Assembly: GCF_037890675.1 (NCBI RefSeq)
Contig: NZ_CP149574.1
Span: forward strand, 4,068,874 to 4,132,873
Origin: Methylovirgula sp. 4M-Z18
GTDB lineage: Bacteria; Pseudomonadota; Alphaproteobacteria; Rhizobiales; Beijerinckiaceae
DNA length: 64,000 bases
Reading direction: 5' to 3'
How positions within the stretch are numbered: position 1 is the first letter of the stretch; each line of letters opens with the position of its first letter. This document shows, piece after piece, positions 42,353 through 52,351 of the stretch. Made by a program: the position numbers and the translations under genes. A model generated the notes under the pieces. It did no database searches, was not told where the DNA came from, and was given only the letters and a program-made list of their open reading frames with translations.

Positions 42353-43894
42353 CTAAGATCCGATCTCCGCTTTGCGCCTCGCCACATATTCATCCAATTC
42401 CGCTTTCACCGCATCATCGAGCGGCGGCGGCACATAGGATTCGAGCGCGCGTTTCCACACGCCCTCCGCACGCTGGGTCGCATCGCGCGCACCCGCATCG
42501 CGCCAATTCTCGAAATTGCTCCAGTCCGACAGGATGGGGCGATGGAAGGCGTTTTCGTAACGCGCGAGCGTGTGCGGCGAACCGAAGAAATGACCGCCTG
42601 GGGCAACAGCGCCGATGGCATCGAGGCCGATGTCATCGTCGGTGAAATCAATCGGCTTTAAGATCTCGGCCCAGCCGCGCAACATTTCGGCGTCCACGAT
42701 GATTTTCTCGAAGGAGGCAACCAAGCCGCCCTCGAGCCAGCCCGCAGCATGGTTGATGAGGTGGCTGTGGCTCATGATCGAGGCCCAGAGCGAGAAGGCC
42801 GTTTCATAGGTCGATTGCGCATCGACCGCAGGCGAAGCATTCACCGCGCTGGTTCGATAAGGAATCTTCAGCCGCCGCGCGAGTTGCGCGCCGCCCAAAG
42901 TGGCGTTGACATATTCCGGCGTGCCGAATGCCGGTGAGCCCGAACGCATATCGACATTGGACGTGAAGCCGCCGAGCACGCAAGGACAGCCCTTGCGCAC
43001 CATCTGCACGAGTGCAATCACGGCCAATGCTTCCGCCGTCTGCTGTACGAGCGCGCCCGCCAATGTGACCGGCGCCATGGCGCCCATCAGCGTGAACGGC
43101 GTGATGACGCAGCATTGGTTGTGCTCGGCAAAAGTGAGGATGCCTTCGAGCAATTCCTCGTCCACCCGGCGCGGCGAATTGACATTGGTGACGACCATCA
43201 AGCTCGGTTCACGAACGAGATCGTCAATGCTGCACTGATGCTCGATCGCCGCCATGCGGATCGCATCCATGGTGGGTACCGCGCCGATGCCGCGCCCCGC
43301 CCAAACGATGTCCGAAAATTCGATATGCGCCTTGTACATGTCGAGATGCCGCACCGGCACTGGCACATCCACCGGCTCGACCACGACGCCACCCTGCCAG
43401 TGCAAGATCCCTAGAGCATGGGTGAGCTTGATGATGTCGCGGAACGCTTCGATGTCGCCGTAGCGGCGGCCGCGCGACAGATCCGAAACGTTCGGCGCGC
43501 CGTTTACCGGGCCGAAATTGACGACATTGCCACCGACATGCAGATCGCGCGCGCGGTTGCGCGAGCGCAGCACGAATTTTTCCGGCGCATGCTGGATGAA
43601 GTTTTGGACAACATCGCGCGGCAGGCGCACCATTTGCGTCTCGTCGACGACGACGCAGCCATTCTGCCGGTAGATATCGCGCGCGCGCTTCAGCAGAATT
43701 TCGATGCCACCGGTTTCCAGCAGCGTGAAAGCGGCATCAATCAGCCGCTCGATCTGCTCAGCATTGAAGATCTCGACCGGCGCCCAACGGTTTTGCAATC
43801 GTGGCAAAGGCGTCAGCGTCCCGCTTGGCGCCGACCGCGGACCACCGCGTGAGCGTTCACGACGGCTTCTATGCGGGGCATTTTCGATGGTCAT
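42353..43894 (-). CDS. MttB-family methyltransferase (non-pyrrolysine)
   Basis: A 513-residue protein of the trimethylamine/glycine-betaine methyltransferase superfamily (COG5598); blocks such as HWQGGVVVEPVDV, VTNVNSPRR, GGFTSNVDMRSGSPAFGTPE and SHSHLINHAAGWLEGG match the family. There is no in-frame amber codon, so it is not the pyrrolysine form; non-Pyl members such as MtgB demethylate glycine betaine or related quaternary amines onto a corrinoid protein. No corrinoid protein or RamA-type activator is in the window. It is the first enzyme of a probable methylated-amine module with the FAD/GcvT enzyme gene upstream on the same strand. Confidence 0.88.
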   Translation of the reverse strand: MTIENAPHRSRRERSRGGPRSAPSGTLTPLPRLQNRWAPVEIFNAEQIERLIDAAFTLLETGGIEILLKRARDIYRQNGCVVVDETQMVRLPRDVVQNFIQHAPEKFVLRSRNRARDLHVGGNVVNFGPVNGAPNVSDLSRGRRYGDIEAFRDIIKLTHALGILHWQGGVVVEPVDVPVPVRHLDMYKAHIEFSDIVWAGRGIGAVPTMDAIRMAAIEHQCSIDDLVREPSLMVVTNVNSPRRVDEELLEGILTFAEHNQCCVITPFTLMGAMAPVTLAGALVQQTAEALAVIALVQMVRKGCPCVLGGFTSNVDMRSGSPAFGTPEYVNATLGGAQLARRLKIPYRTSAVNASPAVDAQSTYETAFSLWASIMSHSHLINHAAGWLEGGLVASFEKIIVDAEMLRGWAEILKPIDFTDDDIGLDAIGAVAPGGHFFGSPHTLARYENAFHRPILSDWSNFENWRDAGARDATQRAEGVWKRALESYVPPPLDDAVKAELDEYVARRKAEIGS

Positions 43895-43939
43895 GGATGA
43901 GTCTTTCTATTCGGAATAATCCTCAATCTTACTGCGCAT

Positions 43940-43966
43940 CCCTTCTCCCGCTTTGCGGCAGAAGGG
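43940..43966. terminator. Hairpin after the dimethylglycine-dehydrogenase-type gene
   Basis: CCCTTCTCCCGC pairs with GCGGCAGAAGGG around TTT, one C-C mismatch. It lies 10 bp beyond the stop of the flavoprotein gene and before the MttB gene. The stem sequence is related to the RIME-like palindromes nearby, so it may be a degraded repeat acting as a terminator or attenuator. Confidence 0.55.
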
Positions 43967-43975
43967 AGCCCATGA

Positions 43976-46390
43976 TCAGCCCCGCAGCAACAATCCCTTC
44001 GGATCGTGCAGCGGCTTCGCGGTGATCGTCGCCGTGCAGATCTTGCCGAAAATATTGATCGTGAAGGTCTCGCCGTCGCTTGCCAGCGCCGCCGGCACAT
44101 AGCCCATCGCGATGCTTTTGCCCACGCAATGGCCGAAACCGCCCGAGGTGACATAGCCGACCGGCTTGCCGTCCTTCTCGATCGACTCGTAGCCGATCAC
44201 ATCGGCATGATCGGCATCGACCACCATAGTCACGAATTTCTTCTTCGGTCCCGTCTCGCGCTCTTTCAGCACAGCGTCGCGGCCATTGAATTCGGGCTTC
44301 GAAAAATCAACGAAGAGATCGAGGCCAGTCTCGGCGGGCGTGTAGTCGGGGCGGAAATCCTTGTTGAACGAGCCGTAATTCTTCTCGAGCCGCAGCGAGG
44401 ACAGCGCACGTCCGCCGAAATGCACGAGACCAAAGTTCTGGCCTGCCTCGACAATGTCGTCATAGAGCGCGACCTGGAAATCCGGCGTCGTCCATACCTC
44501 GTAGCCAAGTTCGCCGGTAAAGCCCGAGCGCGACAGAATGCACGGCGCGAGCCCGACCGCCGTTTCCGTCAATTGGAACAGTTTGAAGGCATCTTTGGCG
44601 AGATCGACCCGCACCAGCTTCTGCAGGAGCGCACGCGAATTGGGGCCGGAAATCGAAAAGCCGGTCAAGGTTGACGCACGGCTCAGCACCGTGACGTCGG
44701 CGGGTGGATTCTGGCTCCAGAACCAGCGCATGTGAAACTCTTCGGCAAAGCCAGAGCCGAACAGCATGTAACGGTCTTCATCGAGGCACGAGATCGACAG
44801 ATCGCCGATGATCTTGCCGGCGGGCGAGAGCATCGGCGCCAGCGCCATGCGGCCGGGGCGCGGCATTTTACACGCGAGCACTTTGTCGAGCCAGGCGCGG
44901 GCGCCTTTGCCGCGCACTTCGTATTTGCCGTAGTTCGAGGTCTCGTACATGCCGACCGTCTTGCGCACGGCCTGGCATTCCGCCTTGACGATCGGAAACG
45001 CCTCCGAGCGGCGATAGGTCGGCGTCTCCTGGCGCGCGACGCCGTCGGGCGCAAACCACAAGGCATGTTCCAGACCGAAATTCGCGCCCCACACCGCGCC
45101 GGCCTGATCGAACCGGCCATAGACCGGCGTTGCGCGCACATTGCGTGCCTCGGGCAATTCCTCGTTCGGGAAGGCGAGGCGGAAGCGGCGGCGATAATTC
45201 TCAACGACTTTGCGGTACGTATAGGTCGGCGTCGCGAAGGAGCCGAACCGCGATACGTCCATCGCGAGAATATCCGAGCCCGGATCGCCCTTGGTCATCC
45301 ATTCGGAGAGCACGAGGCCGATGCCACCGCCCTGGCTGAAGCCGGCCATCACGGCGCAGGCGACCCAGTAATTGCGCAAACCGCGCACCGGACCGACAAG
45401 CGGATTGCCGTCCGGCGCAAAGGTGAACGGGCCATTGATGACCTTCTTGATGCCCGCGCGGGCGACAGCGGGGAAATGCTTGAAGCCCACTTCCAATTCG
45501 GGCGCGATGCGCTCGAGATCGTCGGGCAGCAATTGCATCGAAAAATCGTCCGGCGTCTTGACCGGCGACCACGGCACGCAGGCTTTCTCGTAAGTGCCGA
45601 GCAGCGCGCCCTTGCCCTCCTGGCGGAAATAGATCTCGCCGGAGAAGTCGGTGGTGTTGACGAATTCTCGGTCGCGGCCTTCGAGCTCCGGGATCGCCTC
45701 AGTGACGATATACATATGCTCCATCGCGAGCACCGGCAGCTCGATGCCGACCATGTGGCCGACTTCGCGCGCCCATAGGCCGCCGCAATTCACCACATGA
45801 TCGGCATGCACCGTGCCCTTGTCGGTCACCACATCCCACGTGCCGTCGCGCCGCTGGTTGAGTTCGAGCACGCGGGTGAAGCGGTGGATTTCCGCGCCCA
45901 GCATGCGGGCCGATTTCGCATAGGCCTGCGTCGTGCCGGCCGGATCGCAATGGCCGCCATCGGCGCGCCATGCCGCACCGATGAAATATTGTTCCTCGAG
46001 CAGCGGATTGAATTTTTTCGCTTCCCTGACCGACAGAATCTCGGTCTCCATGTGCAAGTGCCGCGCGCGGCTCGCCATGAGATGCAGAAAATCCATCTCG
46101 CCGTCGTTGGAGGCAAGATAAAGGCCGCCATTGGCGTGAATGCCGCAGGATTGGCCTGAGAAAGCTTCGAGCTCGCGCAACAGATCGAGCGTATATTTCT
46201 GCAGACGCGACACATTGGCGTCGCCGTTAAACGTGTGGGTGCCGCCGGCCGCATGCCATGTGGAACCGGACGTCAATTCGCTCTTTTCGATGAGCATCAC
46301 ATCGCGCCAGCCGGCCTTGGCGAGATGGTAAAGAACGCTACACCCGACGACGCCGCCGCCAATCACCACCGCCTGCGCATGCGTTCTCAT
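43976..46390 (-). CDS. FAD-dependent dimethylglycine/sarcosine dehydrogenase-type protein with GcvT domain
   Basis: An 804-residue fusion. The N-terminus is a DAO-type FAD domain (VIGGGVVGCSVLYHLAKAG near residue 10, GSTWHAAGGTH near 45). The C-terminal half is a glycine-cleavage T-protein (GcvT) fold with the C-terminal barrel (TSGGFGHCVGKSIAMGYV), which passes a one-carbon unit to tetrahydrofolate. Such proteins oxidise dimethylglycine or sarcosine. Together with the MttB-family gene downstream it suggests step-by-step removal of N-methyl groups from betaine-like compounds. Confidence 0.92.
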   Translation of the reverse strand: MRTHAQAVVIGGGVVGCSVLYHLAKAGWRDVMLIEKSELTSGSTWHAAGGTHTFNGDANVSRLQKYTLDLLRELEAFSGQSCGIHANGGLYLASNDGEMDFLHLMASRARHLHMETEILSVREAKKFNPLLEEQYFIGAAWRADGGHCDPAGTTQAYAKSARMLGAEIHRFTRVLELNQRRDGTWDVVTDKGTVHADHVVNCGGLWAREVGHMVGIELPVLAMEHMYIVTEAIPELEGRDREFVNTTDFSGEIYFRQEGKGALLGTYEKACVPWSPVKTPDDFSMQLLPDDLERIAPELEVGFKHFPAVARAGIKKVINGPFTFAPDGNPLVGPVRGLRNYWVACAVMAGFSQGGGIGLVLSEWMTKGDPGSDILAMDVSRFGSFATPTYTYRKVVENYRRRFRLAFPNEELPEARNVRATPVYGRFDQAGAVWGANFGLEHALWFAPDGVARQETPTYRRSEAFPIVKAECQAVRKTVGMYETSNYGKYEVRGKGARAWLDKVLACKMPRPGRMALAPMLSPAGKIIGDLSISCLDEDRYMLFGSGFAEEFHMRWFWSQNPPADVTVLSRASTLTGFSISGPNSRALLQKLVRVDLAKDAFKLFQLTETAVGLAPCILSRSGFTGELGYEVWTTPDFQVALYDDIVEAGQNFGLVHFGGRALSSLRLEKNYGSFNKDFRPDYTPAETGLDLFVDFSKPEFNGRDAVLKERETGPKKKFVTMVVDADHADVIGYESIEKDGKPVGYVTSGGFGHCVGKSIAMGYVPAALASDGETFTINIFGKICTATITAKPLHDPKGLLLRG

Positions 46391-46549
46391 AAAGCCCCGT
46401 CCTTCTTGGATTTTTGTTGCTGCTTCAGCACATCAAGATGCGGCATGATCGGGTGCGGGGCCTGTCGTGTCCATGCCAAAATTTAGATGCCGGACGGAGC
46501 GCCATCGGATTTTGAGGGATGGCACTTGCCCCGCTTGCAGCGATCCTCT

Positions 46550-47407
46550 TCACCCGTCGAGCCGATAGGCCTTGGCTGCCGTATCGCGGTAGAACGCGCG
46601 CAGCTCCGCATCGCTGCAACCATGAAGAATCTCGTCGAGAATCTCGATCCAGAGCGGATAGGGATGGGTCAGCGTCGAAACCGTCCAATCGGAGCCGAAC
46701 ATCGTCCGCCCGAAACCGAAACAGGCAATGACATGTTCGACATAGGGCCGGATGATTTGCGGCGTCCAGGCGTTGGGATCGGCTTCGGTGATGACGCCCG
46801 ACATCTTGCAATAGACGTTCGGCAGGAAGGCGAGTTCGCGCAACTCGCTCCACCACGGCTCGCGAAACCCGAAGCGAATGCCGGGCTTGCCGATATGGTC
46901 GAGAATGAAAATCACTTCTGGACAGCGCCGCACGAGTTCGATCGCATGAGTCATCTGCCAATGTTTGATGCATAGATCGAAGCTCAAACCATATTTGGCT
47001 AGCAGCCGCACGCCGGCAATGAAATCCGGCTCAAGGCAAAAGGCCGGGTCCGCTTCGCTCTGGATGAGCCGGCGAATCCCGCGCAGCGATTTGTGCTCGG
47101 CCAAAGCGACAAGATCGGCCTCGACGAAAGCGCCTTTTTCCAAAGGCGCATGCGCGACCATCGCAGCAATGCGCGGCTCCTCGCGGGCAAGCCCGTCGAT
47201 GAACCCCGCTTCGTCAAGATGCAGGCCCGGATCGGCGGCGACCTCCACAAAGACCACCTTCTCGACTTGCACTGCATCACACGCTGCATCGAATTCGGGC
47301 AAAAGATGGCGCCCGAGAAGTGCCGGCGCCTGTTGCATCCAGGAATAGGAAAGACGCGCCGAGTCATAGAGATGAATATGCGCATCGATCAACGGAAAAT
47401 CTGGCAT
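46550..47407 (-). CDS. Amidohydrolase-2 family hydrolase, L-fuconolactonase-like
   Basis: A 285-residue TIM-barrel hydrolase starting at 47407 (AAGGAATG upstream). DAHIHLY near the start (metal ligand pattern HxH), FILDHIGKPG (about residue 155) and MFGSDWTVS (about 240, catalytic Asp) match the fuconolactonase/rhamnonolactonase group, which opens sugar lactones. The HIH (not HxHxD) variant is the usual one. The gene is divergent from dgoK-like kinase, giving a sugar-acid theme. Substrate not proven. Confidence 0.87.
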   Translation of the reverse strand: MPDFPLIDAHIHLYDSARLSYSWMQQAPALLGRHLLPEFDAACDAVQVEKVVFVEVAADPGLHLDEAGFIDGLAREEPRIAAMVAHAPLEKGAFVEADLVALAEHKSLRGIRRLIQSEADPAFCLEPDFIAGVRLLAKYGLSFDLCIKHWQMTHAIELVRRCPEVIFILDHIGKPGIRFGFREPWWSELRELAFLPNVYCKMSGVITEADPNAWTPQIIRPYVEHVIACFGFGRTMFGSDWTVSTLTHPYPLWIEILDEILHGCSDAELRAFYRDTAAKAYRLDG

Positions 47408-47552
47408 AAGCATTCCTTAGAGTCAGGACCTGAATCAGATAAGGTCTGGATAAGATCAGAAAGGCCGAGCGCCGCGTCGCATGCAGATCTTGACGGAACC
47501 GGCTTGCTGGTCAAGAGCGGTACTGGCATCATGTGCGAATCTGGAGGATGAC

Positions 47553-48452
47553 GTGAACAAAACATTCGTCGGCGTCGATTGGGGCACATCGTCTTTACGC
47601 GCCTATCTCGCCGATGCGGGCGGCAAGATTCTCGCCGTTCACCGCAGCTCCGCCGGCATTCAACAGCAGCAGGGCGCATTCGAATCGACGCTCGGTACCG
47701 TTTTGACCGAATTGGCCGCGCCGCCGCATGTCCCCGTGCTCATGGCAGGTATGATCGGCAGTCGCCAGGGCTGGATCGAAGCGCCCTATGTGGAAACGCC
47801 ATGCGATGCCAAGCGCCTGGCCGCCGGCCTCGCCGATGTCCCCAACGGGCTCGGACGCGATATTCGCATCGTGCCGGGCCTGTGCGACCTGTCCGGCCCC
47901 GCACCGGACGTGATGCGCGGCGAGGAAACACAATTGCTCGGGCTGCTGCGCGATTTTCCGAGCCAGTATGGCGCCGTCGTCATGCCGGGGACTCATAGCA
48001 AATGGGTGCGGGTGCAGGATGGGCGAATCCTCGGCTTCGCCACCTACATGACCGGCGAGATGTTCAAGGTGCTCAAAGACCATACAATTCTCGGGCGGCT
48101 GATGCCTGCCGAGAGCCCCGACGATCCAGAAGCCTTCGCCCAAGGCGTCGATCATGCCGGGTCGAGCGGGCATTTTCTCAATCATATTTTTTCGGCGCGC
48201 ACATTCGGCCTGTTCGACCGGCTGCCGGCGGCGTCCCTAAAGAGCTATTTGTCCGGCCTGGTCATCGGCCATGAAGTGCGGGCGGCGGCCGGCGGCGCCT
48301 CCGGCCCCGTCGCGATCGTTGCCGATCAAGCGCTTGCGGCGCTCTATGCCCAAGCCTTGCAGCGCATCGGCTGCGCCCATGAAACGGCCCCCGACCACAT
48401 CGTCCTGCGCGGCTTAAGCGAGATCGCGCGGTCCGCCGATCTGGTGTCATAA
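47553..48452 (+). CDS. dgoK: 2-dehydro-3-deoxygalactonokinase family protein
   Basis: A 299-residue kinase from GTG 47553 (GGAGGATG upstream; a longer in-frame ATG at 47481 is less likely). The ATPase motif DWGTSSLRAYL is at the start; MAGMIGSRQGW, PGTHSKWV and TGEMFKVL are typical of DgoK. It phosphorylates 2-keto-3-deoxygalactonate in the De Ley-Doudoroff path. No aldolase (dgoA) or dehydratase gene is near, so the pathway may be completed elsewhere. Divergent from a lactonase-like gene that could supply the sugar acid. Confidence 0.9.
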   Translation: MNKTFVGVDWGTSSLRAYLADAGGKILAVHRSSAGIQQQQGAFESTLGTVLTELAAPPHVPVLMAGMIGSRQGWIEAPYVETPCDAKRLAAGLADVPNGLGRDIRIVPGLCDLSGPAPDVMRGEETQLLGLLRDFPSQYGAVVMPGTHSKWVRVQDGRILGFATYMTGEMFKVLKDHTILGRLMPAESPDDPEAFAQGVDHAGSSGHFLNHIFSARTFGLFDRLPAASLKSYLSGLVIGHEVRAAAGGASGPVAIVADQALAALYAQALQRIGCAHETAPDHIVLRGLSEIARSADLVS

Positions 48453-48572
48453 TTCTGTCTGCGAATTGTGATGATGCAGTGTAGCGCGACAGCGTGCCGG
48501 AATCACAAAGAGTCTGGTGCGGATCGCGCAGCTTGGGCCTGTTAAAGCGAATGACTGGGTCTAGGGGGCATC

Positions 48573-49484
48573 ATGTGGGCATTGCAATATTCCGCCGAAC
48601 CTCCGGCCATCGTGACGAATCTGCCGGTCGTCAAGAAAATGCCGAAGATTGTCCGCGATTTGATGGGCTTGCCCGCCACCCTCGGCCGCGTCGGTGACCT
48701 CGAAATCCGCCTGGCGACGACGAAGAAAGAAATTCGCAAGGCCCAGCGGCTGCGCTACCGCGTCTTCTTCGAAGAAGGCCATGCCATCCCCGACCGCACC
48801 GCCGCTTTGTTGCGCCGTGACATATGTCCGTTCGACCGTGTCTGCGATCATCTGCTCGTCATCGACCACGCGGCGCGCAGCACCCATTTGAAACGCAAGA
48901 AATCGCGTGTGGTCGGCGCCTACCGGTTTTTGCGGCAGGATGTGGCGATGCGCAATTTCGGCTTCTATTCGACGGCTGAATTCGACGTGACGTCCCTGAT
49001 CGCGCGCCACCCCGGCAAGCGCTTCATGGAGCTTGGCCGCTCCTGCGTGCTCGAAGCCTACCGCAGCAAGCGCGTGATCGAATTGCTCTGGCAAGGCATC
49101 GCCGCCTATGTGCAGCATCATGGCATCGACGTGATGTTCGGCTGTGCGAGCTTTGAAGGCGTTAGGCCGCAAGATCATGCCGAGGCGCTCGGCTATCTGC
49201 ATCACCACGCCAAGGCCAAAGGCGATTATGCGGCGAGCGCGCTCGCCAATCGCTACAGCCGCATGGATGTGCTCGGAGCCAAGGACATCGATCCGCGCCG
49301 CGCCATTGCCGCGATGCCGCCGCTGGTGAAGGGCTATTTGCGTATCGGTGCGCGCTTCGGCGACGGCGCGGTGATCGATTGGCAATTCAACACGACCGAC
49401 GTGCTGGTGATTCTTGCCGTCGATCAGATCGAGGCGCGCTACCTCAATCATTTCATTCCACAGAAAGTGGCGATGGCCGCTTAG
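48573..49484 (+). CDS. olsB: L-ornithine N-alpha-acyltransferase (lyso-ornithine lipid synthesis)
   Basis: A 303-residue GNAT-fold acyltransferase of the OlsB/hemolysin-like group. RLRYRVFFEEGHA (about residue 53) and FMELGRSCVLEAYR (about 150) are signature blocks. It moves a 3-hydroxyacyl chain from ACP to the alpha amine of ornithine, the first step to ornithine lipids, which are common in rhizobia under phosphate limitation. GGGGG precedes the ATG. OlsA is not in the window. It overlaps the converging epimerase gene by 4 bp. Confidence 0.88.
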   Translation: MWALQYSAEPPAIVTNLPVVKKMPKIVRDLMGLPATLGRVGDLEIRLATTKKEIRKAQRLRYRVFFEEGHAIPDRTAALLRRDICPFDRVCDHLLVIDHAARSTHLKRKKSRVVGAYRFLRQDVAMRNFGFYSTAEFDVTSLIARHPGKRFMELGRSCVLEAYRSKRVIELLWQGIAAYVQHHGIDVMFGCASFEGVRPQDHAEALGYLHHHAKAKGDYAASALANRYSRMDVLGAKDIDPRRAIAAMPPLVKGYLRIGARFGDGAVIDWQFNTTDVLVILAVDQIEARYLNHFIPQKVAMAA

Positions 49485-50347
49485 AAGGCTTCGTCCTTCA
49501 AAATGGCCGCCAAGGCCTCGCGATAAGTCGGATAGGCCAGCGCGACACCGAGATCGCGCTTCATCTTCGCATTCGACACACGCTTGTTCTCGCCATAAAA
49601 GCTGCGCGCCATCGCTGTCAAACGTGCGCTGGCGAAATCCTGCTCGGCCGGAGGCTCGACGCCCAGCAGCGATGCGCCATAGGTCACGACATCCTGCGGC
49701 GGTGCCGGATAGTCGTCGGTGACGTTCCACAGGCCGCCGCCGTCATGGGCGAAGGCCGCACGAATCGCCCGCGCAATGTCCTCGACATGGATGCGGTTGA
49801 ACACCTGGTCCGGCTTGATCAGCCGCTTGGCGGTACCATTGCGCAAATTGACGAATGTATTGCGGCCCGGCCCGTAAATGCCGGCGAGGCGCAGGATGTG
49901 AACGGCCTTGCCGGTCTGCGCAGCGAGGGCGCTCCACTCGTTCTCCACTGCAACGCGCGCCACGCTGCGCGCACTCTTCGGATTGGGCGCCGTCGTCTCA
50001 TCGACCCATGCGCCGCCGTGATCGCCATACACACCCACTGTCGAGAGATAGACGATGCGGGTCAGTTGGGCGGTTACCGCGAGCGCGTCGCGCAAAACAT
50101 CGAGAACGGGATCGCGCAGTCCGTCGGGCGGAATGCTGACAAGCACGTGCTCGGCGCGCGCGAGTGCCTCATACAGTTCCGGCGTGCCGTGTTGGCCATC
50201 GAACACCAGTGCGTTGAATCCCGCCTGCGTCAAGGCGGCAACTTTGTCCTGCGTGCGCGCCGTGCCGACGATCTGCGTGCCATCGGCCGCGTGATGGCGC
50301 ACATAATATTGCGCCGTATAGCCCAAACCAAAAATCAGAAGACTCAT
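49481..50347 (-). CDS. NAD-dependent epimerase/SDR family protein (YeeZ-like)
   Basis: A 288-residue extended SDR from ATG 50347, which overlaps the queG stop (ATGA). The Rossmann start is IFGLGYTA, a variant of GxxGxxG; the active-site block is [13 protein letters not shown]. YeeZ-type proteins are annotated as sugar-nucleotide epimerase-like without known substrate. The frequent linkage to queG in alphaproteobacteria is genomic habit and not proof of function. Confidence 0.83.
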   Translation of the reverse strand: MSLLIFGLGYTAQYYVRHHAADGTQIVGTARTQDKVAALTQAGFNALVFDGQHGTPELYEALARAEHVLVSIPPDGLRDPVLDVLRDALAVTAQLTRIVYLSTVGVYGDHGGAWVDETTAPNPKSARSVARVAVENEWSALAAQTGKAVHILRLAGIYGPGRNTFVNLRNGTAKRLIKPDQVFNRIHVEDIARAIRAAFAHDGGGLWNVTDDYPAPPQDVVTYGASLLGVEPPAEQDFASARLTAMARSFYGENKRVSNAKMKRDLGVALAYPTYREALAAILKDEAF

Positions 50348-51477
50348 GCCTCTATCCATTCAGCGCGAACCTCATCATCCGTTTCGCGCGCAAACGCTTG
50401 CGCGGCATGATGCTGAAACACATCCGGCGGCGCAAGCCGCGCCAGCGCCCACACTGCGGCACCGCGGACCACAGGCGACTCATCATTTAAATGGCCGATC
50501 GCAATGTCCGCCATCGCAGGGTCTTTCGCATTGCCAATGGCGATCAGCACGTTGCGCAAGAAACGGTCGCGGCCGATGCGCTTGATCGGACTGCCGGAGA
50601 AATGCGTGCGAAAGGCTGCGTCGTCGAGGCTCGCGAGAAAGGTGAGATCCGGCGCATTGAGATCGCCGCGCGCCGCAAGCTTCGCCTCGCGGCTGGCTTG
50701 CGCGAATTTGTTCCAGGGACAGACCGCAAGACAATCGTCGCAACCATAGATGCGGTTGCCCATCGCCTGGCGCAGTGCGCGCGGAATCGGCCCTTTGTGC
50801 TCGATGGTGAGATAGGAAATGCAGCGGCGCGCGTCGATCTGATAGGGCGCGGGGAACGCGTCGGTGGGGCACACGTCGAGGCAGGCGCGGCACGAACCGC
50901 AATGATCCACTTCGGCCTCGTCCGGCGCGAGGGGCAATGACGTGAAGATCGATCCGAGAAACAGCCAAGAGCCGAACTCGCGCGAGACAAGATTGGTATG
51001 TTTGCCCTGCCAGCCGAGCCCCGCGCTCATGGCCAAAGGCTTCTCCATGACCGGCGCCGTATCGACGAAGACCTTCACATCGCAGACCTCGGGCTTCGCG
51101 GCCTTGACCAGCCATTGCGCCAGCAGCTTCAGCTTGCCCTTGATGACGTCATGATAATCGCGGTTGCGTGCATAGACCGAGATCGTTCCCTTGTGTCGGG
51201 CGGCCAATGTCGCGCGCGGATCCTCTTCGGGCCCGTAATTGACGCCCAGCATGACGATGCTGCGCACTTCGGGCCACAGCACGCGTGGGTCGGCCCGCCG
51301 CGCCGCCGTGTCCTGCATCCAATCCATCGAGCCATGCCGATCGAGTGCCAGCCACGCCGCCAAGCGTTCGGGCGCAAGCGGCAGCGCATCCGGCGCCGCG
51401 ATCCGGCACAGGTCGAATCCCAAATCCTTGGCCGCCACCGCCAAGCGGCTTTTGAATGCGGTATGGTCGCTTTGCAT
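50344..51477 (-). CDS. queG: Epoxyqueuosine reductase
   Basis: A 377-residue iron-sulfur and cobalamin-dependent enzyme. Two 4Fe-4S binding sets are visible: [13 protein letters not shown] near residue 190 and [10 protein letters not shown] near 245. The N-terminal region binds cobalamin and a HEAT-like tail ends the protein. It converts epoxyqueuosine to queuosine in tRNA. The start at 51477 gives the family N-terminus; an upstream in-frame start at 51507 is also possible. Followed by the epimerase gene. Confidence 0.95.
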   Translation of the reverse strand: MQSDHTAFKSRLAVAAKDLGFDLCRIAAPDALPLAPERLAAWLALDRHGSMDWMQDTAARRADPRVLWPEVRSIVMLGVNYGPEEDPRATLAARHKGTISVYARNRDYHDVIKGKLKLLAQWLVKAAKPEVCDVKVFVDTAPVMEKPLAMSAGLGWQGKHTNLVSREFGSWLFLGSIFTSLPLAPDEAEVDHCGSCRACLDVCPTDAFPAPYQIDARRCISYLTIEHKGPIPRALRQAMGNRIYGCDDCLAVCPWNKFAQASREAKLAARGDLNAPDLTFLASLDDAAFRTHFSGSPIKRIGRDRFLRNVLIAIGNAKDPAMADIAIGHLNDESPVVRGAAVWALARLAPPDVFQHHAAQAFARETDDEVRAEWIEA

Positions 51478-51549
51478 CGTCTCGACCGGAGAAGTTCCTA
51501 CCCCCAATTATAGCGGGGCGGCTGCAGAAATGGATGCCACGATCCAGGA

Positions 51550-52242
51550 TCAGAAATCGAGTTCGGCGTAAATCTCCGACGGCGCCATGCCCGGCGTGCG
51601 GTCGGCCAGAAGCGGGCGGAACGAGGGACGCGATTTCAGCCGGACATACCAATCCTTGGCCGCCTCATCCTCGCCCCAAGGCACGTCGCCGAGATAATCG
51701 ACGCTGGAAAGATGGGCGGCCGCGGCAAGATCGGCATAGCTCATCTCATTGCCCGCGAGCCATTTGCGCTTGCCGACGAGAAAACCGATGTAGCGCAGAT
51801 GATAGCGGACATTGTTGCGTGCGGCGCGTACCACGTCCATGTCGAGCGGCCCGCCGCCGCGCTCCTGCGGCATGAAGCGCTTGTATACTTTCTCGGTGAT
51901 CAGCGGTTCGGAGACTTCCGCGAAAAACTTGTCGTGGAACCAGCTCATCAGGCGCCGCACCTCGACGCGCGCGGCCGGATCCGGCGGCAGCAGCCGCTGA
52001 TTGGTGGTCGTGCGGCTCCGCGTCTCGTCGAAATATTCGGCGATGATGCCGGTGCCGGGCAAAACCTGCCCCGATTCCTCGACCATCACCGGCGTCCGGC
52101 CGGCCGGGTCGAGCAGCAGGAAATCGTACCGCCGCTCGAACACCCGTTCCTCGATCAGCTCCGCATCGACGCCGAACTCGCCCAAGAGCAAGCGGACGAA
52201 CCGCGAATGCGGACACAACGGATGATGGTACAGGGTGGCCAT
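51550..52242 (-). CDS. Glutathione S-transferase family protein
   Basis: A 230-residue GST: N-terminal thioredoxin fold beginning MATLYHHPLCPHSRFVRL with a possible Cys in the CPHSR motif, RTPVMV (cis-Pro) near residue 50 and a C-terminal helical domain with GNEMSYADLAAAAHL. It conjugates or reduces small electrophiles with glutathione. It is upstream of queG, a common pairing in alphaproteobacteria. Confidence 0.9.
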   Translation of the reverse strand: MATLYHHPLCPHSRFVRLLLGEFGVDAELIEERVFERRYDFLLLDPAGRTPVMVEESGQVLPGTGIIAEYFDETRSRTTTNQRLLPPDPAARVEVRRLMSWFHDKFFAEVSEPLITEKVYKRFMPQERGGGPLDMDVVRAARNNVRYHLRYIGFLVGKRKWLAGNEMSYADLAAAAHLSSVDYLGDVPWGEDEAAKDWYVRLKSRPSFRPLLADRTPGMAPSEIYAELDF

Positions 52243-52351
52243 TAATGGTCCTTAACCATGCATAAAGGCGCACACAAGGCTCAGCCGCAAGATGTGGCGA
52301 CCAACAGATATTGTGGTGAACAAAAGGTAAAAGCGGGATGGGATAACGCTC

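Noticed and set aside
42353-43894. A pyrrolysine-containing trimethylamine methyltransferase
   Set aside because: No in-frame TAG; the open frame is continuous, so it is the non-pyrrolysine class.
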